Shown here piece by piece: positions 8,704-15,903 of a stretch of DNA of 25,444 bases. Source of the DNA: STF1-107 sp964457935 (GTDB lineage: Bacteria; Bacillota; Clostridia; Christensenellales; UBA1242); NCBI GenBank assembly GCA_964457935.1, contig CAYWFC010000011.1, positions 1 through 25,444 of the forward strand, in the 5' to 3' direction. A model generated the notes under the pieces. The model saw nothing but the letters and a program-made list of their open reading frames with translations. It did no database searches and was not told where the DNA came from. The stretch's first letter is position 1; every line of letters begins with the position of its first letter. The position numbers and the translations under genes were made by a program.

Positions 8704-9692
8704 TAATTCACTACTCCTGATATATTTTGTACCACTTTATTTTCTATTATGGACATCATTTGCTCTATACATAAGCATATTGTGTCCGCCTTGCTATTGC
8801 CATGCGACTTCATTACCACCTTTTTGACGCCTAAAAACAGCGAGCCACCATATTTGGTATAGTCCATTTTATCTTTGAGATTGTACAGCTTCTTTTTTAG
8901 AAGCAAGGCACCTATCTTAGACCAAAATCCTGAAGATATCTCTTGTCTTAGGCTCTTTATTACAAATTTAGCCGTTCCTTCGATAGATTTTAGCGCTATA
9001 TTGCCACTAAAGCCATCTGCCACTACAATATCGTATTTCCCTGACAAAATGTCGCGTGCTTCCATATTCCCTACGAAATTTAGATCACTATTTTCCAATA
9101 ACTCAAATGTCTCCTTAGAGAGTTCGTTGCCTTTGTGATTCTCTGTACCGACATTTAGCAGAGCCACTCTAGGTGACTGTATGCCTTGTGATTTAGCATA
9201 AATATCCGCCATAACGGCAAAATGATAAAGATTTATTGCTTTGCAATCAGCATTCGCGCCACAGTCTGTCAGTATTACTTTGCCACCATTGAGCGTTGGC
9301 ATAGTGATAGCCATAGCAGGACGGGATATGCCAGATATCCTGCCCAATCTTAGCGCCGAGCCTATCAATATAGCACCAGTACTACCAGCAGACAGCAAGC
9401 CGTCTATATCAGCATGTTTTCTCAATGCGTCAAAAGCCACCACCAATGACGAATTGGTCTTGCTTCTAATGGCTTGTGCTGGTGATTCATCCTGAGATAT
9501 GACATCCGGAGCATCTAAAATAGTAATGCGCTCAGACTGGTAATTCTGTTCTGTTAATACTTGCTGAATCTTGACTATGTCACCTGTCAGCACTACTTCT
9601 AGGTCTTTGTGTTTCTCCAAAGCCATTATCGCACCCTTCACTATCTCAAATGGTGCATTATCTCCACCAAATGCATCTATTATTATCTTCAT
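8703..9692 (-). CDS. plsX: Phosphate acyltransferase PlsX
   Basis: PlsX converts acyl-ACP to acyl-phosphate, the donor used by PlsY in phospholipid synthesis; it is a peripheral membrane enzyme. The start reads KIIIDAFGGDNAP, the family N-terminus. Other family blocks are SAGSTGAIL, NVGTENHKGNEL and ADGFSGNIALKS. The length is 329 aa. I chose the ATG at 9692, which has AGAGG 6 nt upstream; the reading frame extends two codons further to a TTG that overlaps this ribosome-binding site. The gene lies downstream of the rpmF terminator and overlaps rnc by one base. Fab genes and acpP are not at this locus. Confidence 0.95.
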   Translation of the reverse strand: MKIIIDAFGGDNAPFEIVKGAIMALEKHKDLEVVLTGDIVKIQQVLTEQNYQSERITILDAPDVISQDESPAQAIRSKTNSSLVVAFDALRKHADIDGLLSAGSTGAILIGSALRLGRISGISRPAMAITMPTLNGGKVILTDCGANADCKAINLYHFAVMADIYAKSQGIQSPRVALLNVGTENHKGNELSKETFELLENSDLNFVGNMEARDILSGKYDIVVADGFSGNIALKSIEGTAKFVIKSLRQEISSGFWSKIGALLLKKKLYNLKDKMDYTKYGGSLFLGVKKVVMKSHGNSKADTICLCIEQMMSIIENKVVQNISGVVN

Positions 9693-9735
9693 AAACAACC
9701 TCTACTATATTTTAACTAAATTTTGGCAATTTGTA

Positions 9736-9764
9736 CAACGAATTTACGCCTTTTTAGAAATTTC
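9736..9764 (-). promoter_or_regulatory. Possible promoter of plsX-rnc
   Basis: Between the rpmF terminator and plsX, the minus strand carries TTGACG, a 17-nt spacer and TAAATT. The -35 box matches 5 of 6 and the -10 box 4 of 6 positions. The terminator just upstream makes an independent promoter likely, but this assignment is tentative and the positions are approximate to a base or two. Confidence 0.4.
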
Positions 9765-9775
9765 GTCAAATTTAT

Positions 9776-9801
9776 AAAAAAAAGATGCAATTAAGCATCT
9801 T
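9776..9801 (-). terminator. Intrinsic terminator of rpmF
   Basis: On the minus strand a 7-bp stem, AAGATGC paired with GCATCTT around a 6-nt AT loop, is followed by eight Ts (9783-9776). The stem begins inside the rpmF stop codon. It separates the highly expressed rpmF message from plsX. Confidence 0.8.
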
Positions 9802-9988
9802 AATTTTTCTTTTCGTCCAAGTTTATAACTTGTTTTTTGTCATAGTAACCACATTTCTTACATACTTGGTGTGCTAATTTCTTCTCATGACAATGCGGAC
9901 ACTCTACTACTGCAGGAACGCTGATTTTCCAATTCGCTTTTCTGCTATTTCTGCGTGCTTTTGATACTTTACCCTTTGGTACAGCCAT
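9800..9988 (-). CDS. rpmF: 50S ribosomal protein L32
   Basis: L32 is a small zinc-binding protein of the large subunit. The N-terminus AVPKGKVSKARRNSRKANW is the classic L32 start. Four cysteines form the zinc site: C30 and C33 (ECPHC), then C43 and C46 (CKKC). The length of 62 aa is normal. The start has AGGAGGT 5 nt upstream. A very strong promoter precedes the gene and a terminator overlaps its stop codon, so it is transcribed mainly as a single gene, with plsX next, as in many bacteria. The cysteine-containing form suggests zinc-dependent L32; no cysteine-free paralogue is in this window. Confidence 0.97.
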   Translation of the reverse strand: MAVPKGKVSKARRNSRKANWKISVPAVVECPHCHEKKLAHQVCKKCGYYDKKQVINLDEKKN

Positions 9989-10035
9989 TTTTACCTCCTC
10001 ATATATTCTGCCTAAGCAGTTTTATTAACTCGGTT

Positions 10036-10064
10036 AGTATACGATAAATTTTTCTATTTGTCAA
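10036..10064 (-). promoter_or_regulatory. Strong promoter of rpmF
   Basis: On the minus strand TTGACA (10064-10059), a 17-nt spacer and TATACT (10041-10036) form a near-perfect vegetative promoter. The TSS would be near 10029, about 40 nt upstream of the ATG. Confidence 0.88.
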
Positions 10065-10079
10065 CAGATTTATCGTATA
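10038..10079. repeat. 12-bp inverted repeat spanning the rpmF promoter
   Basis: TATACGATAAAT at 10038-10049 and its exact complement at 10068-10079 are separated by 18 nt. The pair starts just after the ackA stop and encloses the -35 box and spacer of the rpmF promoter; one arm overlaps the -10 box. A T-rich run follows on the plus strand only, so it does not look like the ackA terminator. An operator is a plausible reading. Confidence 0.7.
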
Positions 10080-10082
10080 TTT

Positions 10083-11281
10083 TTATTTCTTTACCAAAAC
10101 TTCTGTATCATGAGCGATGACATACTCTTCATCAGTAGGTATACGGTAAATCAAAACCTTTGATTTGTCAGTATGCAGTGCTACTGTAGTACCTCTAGGG
10201 GCATGAGCATTAGCTTCTTCATCCATTTCTGCTCCCAAATAAGCGAAATTAGCCATTACTTGCGAGCGCAACTCTACTGTGTTCTCTCCTATACCACCAG
10301 TGAATATGACAGCATCCAGCCCGCCCATAGCAGCGCTGTATGCGCCTATGTACTTCGTGATACTATAGCAAAGCATATCAAATGCGAGTTTCACGCGTGG
10401 ATTGTCCATATTGTTCTCTATATCTCTCATATCTGAGGTAAAGCCTGTGACACCTAACAGTCCGCATTCTTTGTTTAGATATGTAGTCACTTCTGATATA
10501 TTTTTGCCAGTGATGTCAGCGATTGCATTCAATATAGCTGGGTCGATATCACCACTACGTGTACCCATTGGCACACCTGCGAGCGGAGTGTAGCCCATAG
10601 ATGTGTCTATACTCTTGCCGTCTTTTATAGCTGTAATGCTACTGCCATTACCCAAGTGGNNNNNNNNNNAGATACTACTTTCTTACCCTGCAAACCGCCT
10701 ATTAATTTGCCTAATTCGTCAGCCACGTATCTGTGCGAAGAACCATGCGCGCCGTATCTACGAATAGCGTGGTCAGTGTACATCTCGTATGGAATGGCAT
10801 ACATATATGCCACTTCTGGCATAGTCATATGGAACGCAGTATCAAATACGACTACATTCTTGACATCAGGCAATAATTCCAAGCACGCTCTCATCCCATA
10901 GATAGCAGCTGGATTGTGCAGAGGAGCCATAGGGATAATTTTTTCTAATTCTTTGATCGTGTCGTGAGTGACCAATAATGGCTGAGTATATTTTTCTCCA
11001 CCATTTACCATTCTATGACCGATCGCTTCGATGTCAGACAGATTTTGCAATACGCCTATTTTGCTATCCTGTAACATCTCTAGCATAGCCGAAATCGCTT
11101 GGCTATGCGTAGGCATAGAAATCTCCTTTTTATCTGAGCCGAGGTCACTACTATACTTAATGAACGAGCCATTGATGCCTATTCTCTCACAGTTGCCTTT
11201 GCACAAAACTTTCTTTGTCTCGGTGTCCATAAACTGAAATTTCAATGATGAACTACCAGAATTTAATACCAAAATCTTCAT
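10083..11281 (-). CDS. ackA: Acetate kinase, interrupted by a 10-N assembly gap
   Basis: Acetate kinase makes ATP and acetate from acetyl-phosphate. The N-terminal part (11281 to 10670, 204 codons) carries NSGSSSLKF, HRMVNGGEKY and GAHGSSHRYV. The C-terminal part (to 10083) carries HLGNGSS, TSMGYTPLAGVPMGTRSGD, FTGGIGENT and PTDEE. The gap at 10660-10669 falls between KKVVS and HLGNGSS, where the family has only one residue. The true missing length is therefore probably 2 nt, and the ten Ns are a placeholder that shifts the frame. The rebuilt protein would be about 396 aa, the normal size. The start overlaps the pta stop by 4 nt. This should be read as an intact gene and not as a pseudogene. 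Confidence 0.93.
10660..10669. other. Assembly gap (10 N)
   Basis: Ten unknown bases lie inside ackA. A fixed run of ten is typical of scaffolding. Protein homology across it implies that the real gap is about two bases. Confidence 0.97.
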
Positions 11282-12222
11282 AATTTTTCTCCTTTTGTTT
11301 GTAATTTTGTTATTAATACTGTATTTACTATATCTTCCACGCTACAGCCACGAGATAGGTCATTTACTGGCTTTCTGAAATTTAAGCAAATAGGCCCAAT
11401 CGCTTCGTAACCTGCAAGGTATTGTACTAATTTATATCCGATATTACCACACTCTAGGTTAGGGAATATCAGTATGTTTGGCTCAAAATCAGCCAAACCT
11501 TTTCGTTGCCCGACTGATTTATCTAATATAGCGTCAACCTGTACCTCGCCTACTACGTTTAACGAAGGTCGTTTCTCTCTCACTATATCAGTCGCCAATC
11601 TGATTTTTTGGGCTTGGCCGCCTTTGCCACTGCCCAGCGTAGAGTAAGATAACATCGCTACTGCCGGTGTTTGTCCCAATACATTAGTCATGAAGTCTGC
11701 GTTCGCTATCGCCACATCTGCTAGTTCTTCGGCTGTCAGATCTATATTGATAGCAGGGTCAGAAAACAAATAATCTTTATCCTTACGCATTAACATTGTA
11801 GCACAAACTTTAGTGTTTTGTCTAGCTTTTATGATCTGCAATGCTGGACGCAAACTATCTGCTGTAGACATGGTAGCCCCACACACCACGCCGTCTACTA
11901 CCCCGATATACAATAACATGGTGGCAAAGATGACAGGTTGTTTGAGCAATAGTCGTGCAGTCTCTTTTGACGCTATCTTATATTTTCTCAAATTAAAGAA
12001 AATGTCAACTAATTCATCGTATTTTTCGTAATTTTCTATATCTATTACTGTAATATTATCGTTTTGAGGCCAGTCTTTTGCTTCGCCAAACACAGTGATG
12101 TGACACAGATCGTCGTGCGTTAGTATTTCACATGCTTTAGCCACTCTACTATCCCAATGCGCCTCTGGCAGGCAGATATTAGCATTGATTGATTTCGCTC
12201 TTGAGAAAATATCCATATTCAC
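11278..12222 (-). CDS. pta: Phosphate acetyltransferase
   Basis: Pta converts acetyl-CoA and phosphate to acetyl-phosphate, the substrate of the downstream acetate kinase. Family blocks are clear: VDGVVCGATMSTADSLRPAL (about 111-130), AMLSYSTLGSGKGG, NVVGEVQVDAI and FPNLECGNIGYKL, ending in PVNDLSRGCS. At 314 aa it is a short, single-domain Pta of the Firmicutes type, lacking the N-terminal regulatory domains of the E. coli enzyme. It overlaps the upstream patatin gene and the downstream ackA by 4 nt each (ATGA), so the three are one translationally coupled operon. Confidence 0.95.
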   Translation of the reverse strand: MNMDIFSRAKSINANICLPEAHWDSRVAKACEILTHDDLCHITVFGEAKDWPQNDNITVIDIENYEKYDELVDIFFNLRKYKIASKETARLLLKQPVIFATMLLYIGVVDGVVCGATMSTADSLRPALQIIKARQNTKVCATMLMRKDKDYLFSDPAINIDLTAEELADVAIANADFMTNVLGQTPAVAMLSYSTLGSGKGGQAQKIRLATDIVREKRPSLNVVGEVQVDAILDKSVGQRKGLADFEPNILIFPNLECGNIGYKLVQYLAGYEAIGPICLNFRKPVNDLSRGCSVEDIVNTVLITKLQTKGEKL

Positions 12223-13001
12223 TCTCCTAATAATGTAAACAGATCATCTATGCGAGCACGCATAGCCTTTTCACCGGCAGATATTGATTTTTGGGCAGTA
12301 TTGGCATCAAAATCTATCTGTTTGGTATCTGCTTGAGTTATTTTTATCCTAATATCGCTACAATCTCTCTTCGATGTAATAGTAGACTGCATCAAGAATA
12401 TCATATTTGCGAGCGTTTCTACCATTTTGAGTTTATAACGCTCAGGTGTATAGTCACCGATAGGGTCTACCGACAATACGATAGCGTCTGGCAATAATTC
12501 TCTGGCTATGTCGTCAGGTACATTATTCAGCACTCCGCCGTCAACCAGACGCTTACCATCTATCTCGACCGGTCTAAATATAGTAGGCACAGACATACTA
12601 GCATTCACGCTTTGTGATACTTTGCCTTTATTGAGGACATATAGTTTGCCGTCATCTAGGCATGTAGCCACGCTCACGAATGGTATGGCTGTCTGTGAGT
12701 GTTCTGTATCTCCGAATAATTTATTCATTAGTTTTTGCAATTTCTTGCCACTAAGAAGATGCTTTTTGAATAACCACAGTAAGTCAAAGTCAATAATGTG
12801 TCTCCTCTGAATACTATGTGCCATCTTTTCTAATGCTTCGGCATCATATCCGCAAGCGTACATACCGCCTACTATCGCTCCCATAGAGTTACCTATTATT
12901 AGGTCAGGCTTGATACCATACTCTTCGAGTACTTTCAATATCCCTATGTGACAATAGCCTTTGGCAGCACCACCGCCGAGGACTAAAGCAAGTTTTTTCA
13001 T
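12219..13001 (-). CDS. Patatin-like phospholipase (RssA/YchK type)
   Basis: This is a Ser-Asp dyad acyl hydrolase of the patatin family. The oxyanion loop GGGAAKG is at 9-15, the nucleophile S39 in GNSMG, and the dyad aspartate D154 in VDGG. I place the start at the ATG at 13001, which has AGGAG 5 nt upstream and puts the glycine-rich loop at the usual distance from the N-terminus. The open frame extends further upstream, but that part is shadowed by the divergent gene and shows no family similarity. The length is 260 aa. There is no signal peptide, so the protein is probably cytoplasmic or membrane-associated. It is the first gene of the operon with pta and ackA. The substrate is unknown. 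Confidence 0.88.
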   Translation of the reverse strand: MKKLALVLGGGAAKGYCHIGILKVLEEYGIKPDLIIGNSMGAIVGGMYACGYDAEALEKMAHSIQRRHIIDFDLLWLFKKHLLSGKKLQKLMNKLFGDTEHSQTAIPFVSVATCLDDGKLYVLNKGKVSQSVNASMSVPTIFRPVEIDGKRLVDGGVLNNVPDDIARELLPDAIVLSVDPIGDYTPERYKLKMVETLANMIFLMQSTITSKRDCSDIRIKITQADTKQIDFDANTAQKSISAGEKAMRARIDDLFTLLGE

Positions 13002-13044
13002 AATTCTCCTCATTTTGTGCCTAAAACTATAATATATATTATAT

Positions 13045-14001
13045 ATGACAAAATCTATAAAGTCAAATATTACCATATATTTATTGCTGGCAATTATCTT
13101 TGTTTTTTGTTTTAATTCTAAAGTATATATCCAGTCAGCGCTCGACGGTCTCATAGTGTGGGCAAACAATGTGTTGCCCGCCTTATTCCCATTCTTTATC
13201 TTCTCTAGGATAATAATATCTCTAAATAGAGATATGAGATTGGACTGGCTGACTAAGAAATGTTTCAACGCGCCACAAGGTAGCGGTAATATATATGCAC
13301 TTAGCCTATTATCTGGTTATCCAGTAGGCGCAAAGATGATATCACAATTACGCGCCACCGACAGCATAGATGATACCCAAGCCACACAAATGCTAAGTTA
13401 TTGTTCCACTTCTGGTCCTGTATTTATGATAGGGACTGTAGGTATGGGAATGCTACATAGCAATATGGCAGGTATCGTCATCGTCATATCTCACATATTA
13501 GGCAGTTTCGCCAATGGATTATTGTATAGAGCCAAAGGTAAATCAAAATCTTTCGTGGCGTGCGTACAGCAAAAAGATAATGATATCCTAGCAGATAGTA
13601 TGTACAATAGCATCATATCTATACTCGTGGTAGGCGGATATATAGTGATATGTTTCGTGCTGGTGGATATGCTCAATAATCTACATATCATATCTGGCTT
13701 GGCGCGCGGTATATCTAGTGTATTGCACATCAATTATGATGTGGTGGTGTCTATCCTAAACGGCTCAATAGAGATGACTAGAGGCTGTCTGGACATATCC
13801 AAGACTGCCATATCCCTCCAAGCCAAAACAGTATTATGTTGCGGACTAGTTACTTTCTCAGGTATGTGTGTGTTCGTGCAGAGCCTAGCATTCATCAAGA
13901 ATATCAAAGTAAAAAAATCGAGAATATTGCTGATGAAATTCACGCAAACAATATTCTCTGTATTGATATGTATCGGATTAAGTTTTCTGCTAGTGGTATG
14001 A
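13045..14001 (+). CDS. YlbJ-like sporulation/nucleoside-recognition family membrane protein
   Basis: This 318-aa polytopic membrane protein has about eight hydrophobic segments. VLPALFPFFIFSRI near residue 45 and LSGYPVGAKM near residue 95 match the conserved blocks of the YlbJ/nucleoside-recognition (Gate) family. In Bacillus subtilis YlbJ belongs to the mother-cell sporulation programme and is needed for heat-resistant spores. Whether this host sporulates is inference only. The gene is divergent from the patatin operon across 43 nt. No Shine-Dalgarno is visible before the ATG, and a TATAAT at 13028-13033 lies only 11 nt upstream, so the leader would be about 5 nt. The 3' end faces the next gene with only 3 nt between stops. 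Confidence 0.78.
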   Translation: MTKSIKSNITIYLLLAIIFVFCFNSKVYIQSALDGLIVWANNVLPALFPFFIFSRIIISLNRDMRLDWLTKKCFNAPQGSGNIYALSLLSGYPVGAKMISQLRATDSIDDTQATQMLSYCSTSGPVFMIGTVGMGMLHSNMAGIVIVISHILGSFANGLLYRAKGKSKSFVACVQQKDNDILADSMYNSIISILVVGGYIVICFVLVDMLNNLHIISGLARGISSVLHINYDVVVSILNGSIEMTRGCLDISKTAISLQAKTVLCCGLVTFSGMCVFVQSLAFIKNIKVKKSRILLMKFTQTIFSVLICIGLSFLLVV

Positions 14002-14004
14002 TGA

Positions 14005-14694
14005 CTAATTGCGGAAACAATTCTGCAATTCGGCAAAAATCGGACGACATTTTTTGTTAATTTGAGTGAAATAATCAAAAGATATCATCAAAGCAAAAGT
14101 ATACTGCTTGTCGTTATTGTCACTGGCAGTGATCAATGCCTCTAATAAAATCTGCAATTCTTCTTCTGCTATGGGTTTGAGTCTATATGATGTCAAGTTC
14201 TTTAATTCCAGTTCTGCTACTCTCTTGACTTTATTGTATACGTTGCTCTGGTATTCTCTAGAGTCTGATAGCAAATGTTCATTGGCATACAGAACATTTA
14301 TCGCTTTTTTGAACGGAGAAATGACAATATTAGAAAATTCTTCAAAATCTTTAGCAGTCAGTTCATTTTGCGACTTGAAATACATCGACAAAAAGTCAAA
14401 AAAATTAATATTGCCATTGTCGATATTGTATAAAATAGAAAAAACTAATGCCACCACACTCTTGGCATCATTGGGCATCACTACTTGATTCTCTGGATTG
14501 AGCACTTTCTCATATAGTGCGTTGACATCTACTCCTTCTAGGCATTTCGTGATGAGATTTTTGATTTTTTCACTATAGGCGATGCTTTTTAGTATACTGG
14601 ATAGTTTTAAGTCTGCCAATATATATTTGCCATTTACGAATTCGTCACATGCTTCATTAAATCTATCTAAATCATACGCTGACTCTATGCTCAT
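14005..14694 (-). CDS. Uncharacterised 229-aa helical protein
   Basis: I do not recognise this protein. It is predicted soluble and almost wholly alpha-helical, with a slightly acidic N-terminal half (SIESAYDLDRFNEACDEF) and a C-terminal helical region ending in CRPIFAELQNCFRN. No signal peptide, membrane segment or enzyme motif is visible. The gene is credible: the ATG has GAGGTG about 6 nt upstream, and a possible promoter (TTGCAA, 17 nt, TAAGAT) precedes it. It is convergent with the YlbJ-like gene and divergent from DUF4364. Its helical, motif-free character resembles the 809-aa protein at 16748-19177, but I see no direct sequence repeat between them. Confidence 0.75.
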   Translation of the reverse strand: MSIESAYDLDRFNEACDEFVNGKYILADLKLSSILKSIAYSEKIKNLITKCLEGVDVNALYEKVLNPENQVVMPNDAKSVVALVFSILYNIDNGNINFFDFLSMYFKSQNELTAKDFEEFSNIVISPFKKAINVLYANEHLLSDSREYQSNVYNKVKRVAELELKNLTSYRLKPIAEEELQILLEALITASDNNDKQYTFALMISFDYFTQINKKCRPIFAELQNCFRN

Positions 14695-14710
14695 AATTCA
14701 CCTCGTTTAT

Positions 14711-14739
14711 ATCTTAGCAAGAAATAAAATCTTTTGCAA
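14711..14739 (-). promoter_or_regulatory. Possible promoter of the 229-aa gene
   Basis: On the minus strand TTGCAA (14739-14734), a 17-nt spacer and TAAGAT (14716-14711) lie just upstream of the gene. The boxes match 5 of 6 and 4 of 6 positions. Confidence 0.45.
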
Positions 14740-14765
14740 GTGTTTGAAAATAATATGTCAAATTG

Positions 14766-14794
14766 TTGAGATTTTAGTCAAAAAGTGCTATAGT
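14766..14794 (+). promoter_or_regulatory. Promoter of the DUF4364 gene
   Basis: TTGAGA (14766-14771), a 17-nt spacer and TATAGT (14789-14794) match the vegetative consensus at 5 of 6 positions in each box. The TSS would be about 13 nt before the ATG, leaving room for the CGGAG site. Confidence 0.75.
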
Positions 14795-14813
14795 ATTAGT
14801 CGGAGATATCATT

Positions 14814-15353
14814 ATGGAATTCAAAGCAGACGATACAGTGAATAAATTGATAATACTCTACGTGCTAGAGAAAATGGAGATCCCTTTGACCGAAAACAGC
14901 ATCTTGGAGATATGTACTAGTCAAAATAACTGGGTCAACTATATGGACTGCAAAGACTTATTGTACCAGTTGCTAAAAGCGAAATTCATATACAAGCCAA
15001 ATACATCTAACAATGAATGCAGATACAATATCACATATACTGGTAGAGACTGTTTGTCTCAGTTCTTTACTAAGATACCTGCTAGCTTGAGAGACACCAT
15101 ATCCGCATTCGCCAAAGAAAACAAAATGCACTTCAAGCGCAATCAGGAGTATGTAGGTAATTATTTCAAAAACCCAGACGGCTCATACTCAGTCGAGATG
15201 CGCATATTGGAGCCATTGACTACCGAGAGCCTATTTGAAGTGAAATTACGTACAGACACCCGCCATAGCGCTATAGTGGCGTGCAAGAAATGGCGTGAAG
15301 TCGCCCCTGCCATATATGAGGTCGTATATAGCAAAGTAATAGAAGAAGAATGA
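14814..15353 (+). CDS. DUF4364 family protein
   Basis: This 179-aa soluble protein matches the DUF4364 family, which is widespread in Clostridia and has a winged-helix-like N-terminal domain. The N-terminus KLIILYVLEKMEIPLTENSI and the following helix-turn-helix-like part (to about residue 75) fit a DNA-binding fold. The middle block ITYTGRDCLSQF (72-83) and PASLRDTI are family-like. The C-terminal half is beta-rich and may bind a ligand or form dimers. A regulatory role is inference from the fold. CGGAG lies about 8 nt upstream of the ATG. The gene is monocistronic, with its own promoter and a terminator directly after the stop. Confidence 0.8.
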   Translation: MEFKADDTVNKLIILYVLEKMEIPLTENSILEICTSQNNWVNYMDCKDLLYQLLKAKFIYKPNTSNNECRYNITYTGRDCLSQFFTKIPASLRDTISAFAKENKMHFKRNQEYVGNYFKNPDGSYSVEMRILEPLTTESLFEVKLRTDTRHSAIVACKKWREVAPAIYEVVYSKVIEEE

Positions 15354-15358
15354 TAATA

Positions 15359-15396
15359 AAAAATGAGTCGGGATAGCGGTGTCCTTACTCATTTTT
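15359..15396 (+). terminator. Bidirectional terminator between DUF4364 and TM2 genes
   Basis: A 10-bp stem, AAAAATGAGT paired with ACTCATTTTT, encloses an 18-nt loop in which GGA and TCC can add a small inner stem. The T-run follows on both strands, so it can serve DUF4364 (plus) and the TM2 gene (minus). Confidence 0.8.
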
Positions 15397-15441
15397 GTTG
15401 CATTAATTTCAAAATTAAATGACTGTAATTGTGATTTTTGC

Positions 15442-15783
15442 CTAATTTAAGGCCATTAGTATTGATTGCAGATTGAGTTCTTTAGCACGCTTGAAACATG
15501 CGAAAATATCTATAATGGGCCATATTCCAAAAGTTATCCAACCAAAAAGCAGTTTGCACACACCTAAGCCAGTATCGCCCAATATAAATCTATCTATACC
15601 CAATCCACCGAAAAATATAGACATAAGCAATACAAAAGTAGGGTCTTTTAGTTTCACCATTGCTAAGCTGTTCTCGCTCTCGTCATTCGCTTTTTCTAGA
15701 GCATTTTTCAATGTTACCAATTTATCCGCTGGTATTTTGTCTTTATATTGAGATATGTAAGCATTGACTTTGTTTGTTTCCAT
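15442..15783 (-). CDS. TM2 domain-containing protein
   Basis: This 113-aa protein has an N-terminal soluble helical part (1-47), then two transmembrane helices (about 48-64 and 73-95) joined by GGLGIDRFILGDTGLG. That is the TM2 signature with its short DRF turn; WPIIDIF is the conserved second-helix end. TM2 proteins are small membrane proteins of unclear function. The ATG has AGGAGG 6 nt upstream. The gene has a strong promoter whose spacer holds a 15-bp palindrome shared with the divergent XRE gene, so it is probably controlled by that regulator. The function is unknown beyond the family. Confidence 0.88.
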   Translation of the reverse strand: METNKVNAYISQYKDKIPADKLVTLKNALEKANDESENSLAMVKLKDPTFVLLMSIFFGGLGIDRFILGDTGLGVCKLLFGWITFGIWPIIDIFACFKRAKELNLQSILMALN

Positions 15784-15841
15784 TTTATTCCTCCTATGTT
15801 CATAAAACTACGAAGTTGATCAGGCTTGGTAATTTTATTTC

Positions 15842-15870
15842 AATATACTCTCAATTTTTGAGATTGTCAA
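15842..15870 (-). promoter_or_regulatory. Promoter of the TM2 gene with operator in its spacer
   Basis: On the minus strand TTGACA (15870-15865), a 17-nt spacer and TATATT (15847-15842) form a strong promoter. The spacer contains almost exactly the palindrome at 15849-15863, so a bound repressor would block RNA polymerase. Confidence 0.85.
15849..15863. promoter_or_regulatory. Palindromic operator O1
   Basis: TCTCAATTTTTGAGA has 6-bp perfect arms (TCTCAA and TTGAGA) around three bases. It fills the TM2 promoter spacer and covers the putative -35 box of the XRE gene. It matches O2, 29 bp away. Confidence 0.7.
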
Positions 15871-15886
15871 GCATTTTTCTCATATT
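15858..15886 (+). promoter_or_regulatory. Putative promoter of the small XRE gene
   Basis: TTGAGA (15858-15863), a 17-nt spacer and CATATT (15881-15886) match consensus at 5 of 6 and 4 of 6 positions. The first box lies in O1 and the second in O2. The predicted leader is only about 10 nt, with no Shine-Dalgarno. Confidence 0.6.
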
Positions 15887-15892
15887 TTGAGA
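15878..15892. promoter_or_regulatory. Palindromic operator O2
   Basis: TCTCATATTTTGAGA has 5-bp arms, TCTCA and TGAGA, as in O1. It covers the putative -10 box of the XRE gene. Start-to-start distance from O1 is 29 bp, close to three helical turns, which would place two bound dimers on one DNA face. Confidence 0.68.
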
Positions 15893-15903
15893 ATAATAAG
15901 TGT

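Noticed and set aside
10083..11281. ackA as a pseudogene or two genes
   Set aside because: The break coincides exactly with the N-run; both parts join into one full-length acetate kinase if about 2 nt are missing.
13002..13268. N-terminal extension of the patatin gene
   Set aside because: It overlaps the divergent YlbJ-like gene, and a good ribosome site precedes the internal ATG at 13001, which gives the usual family N-terminus.
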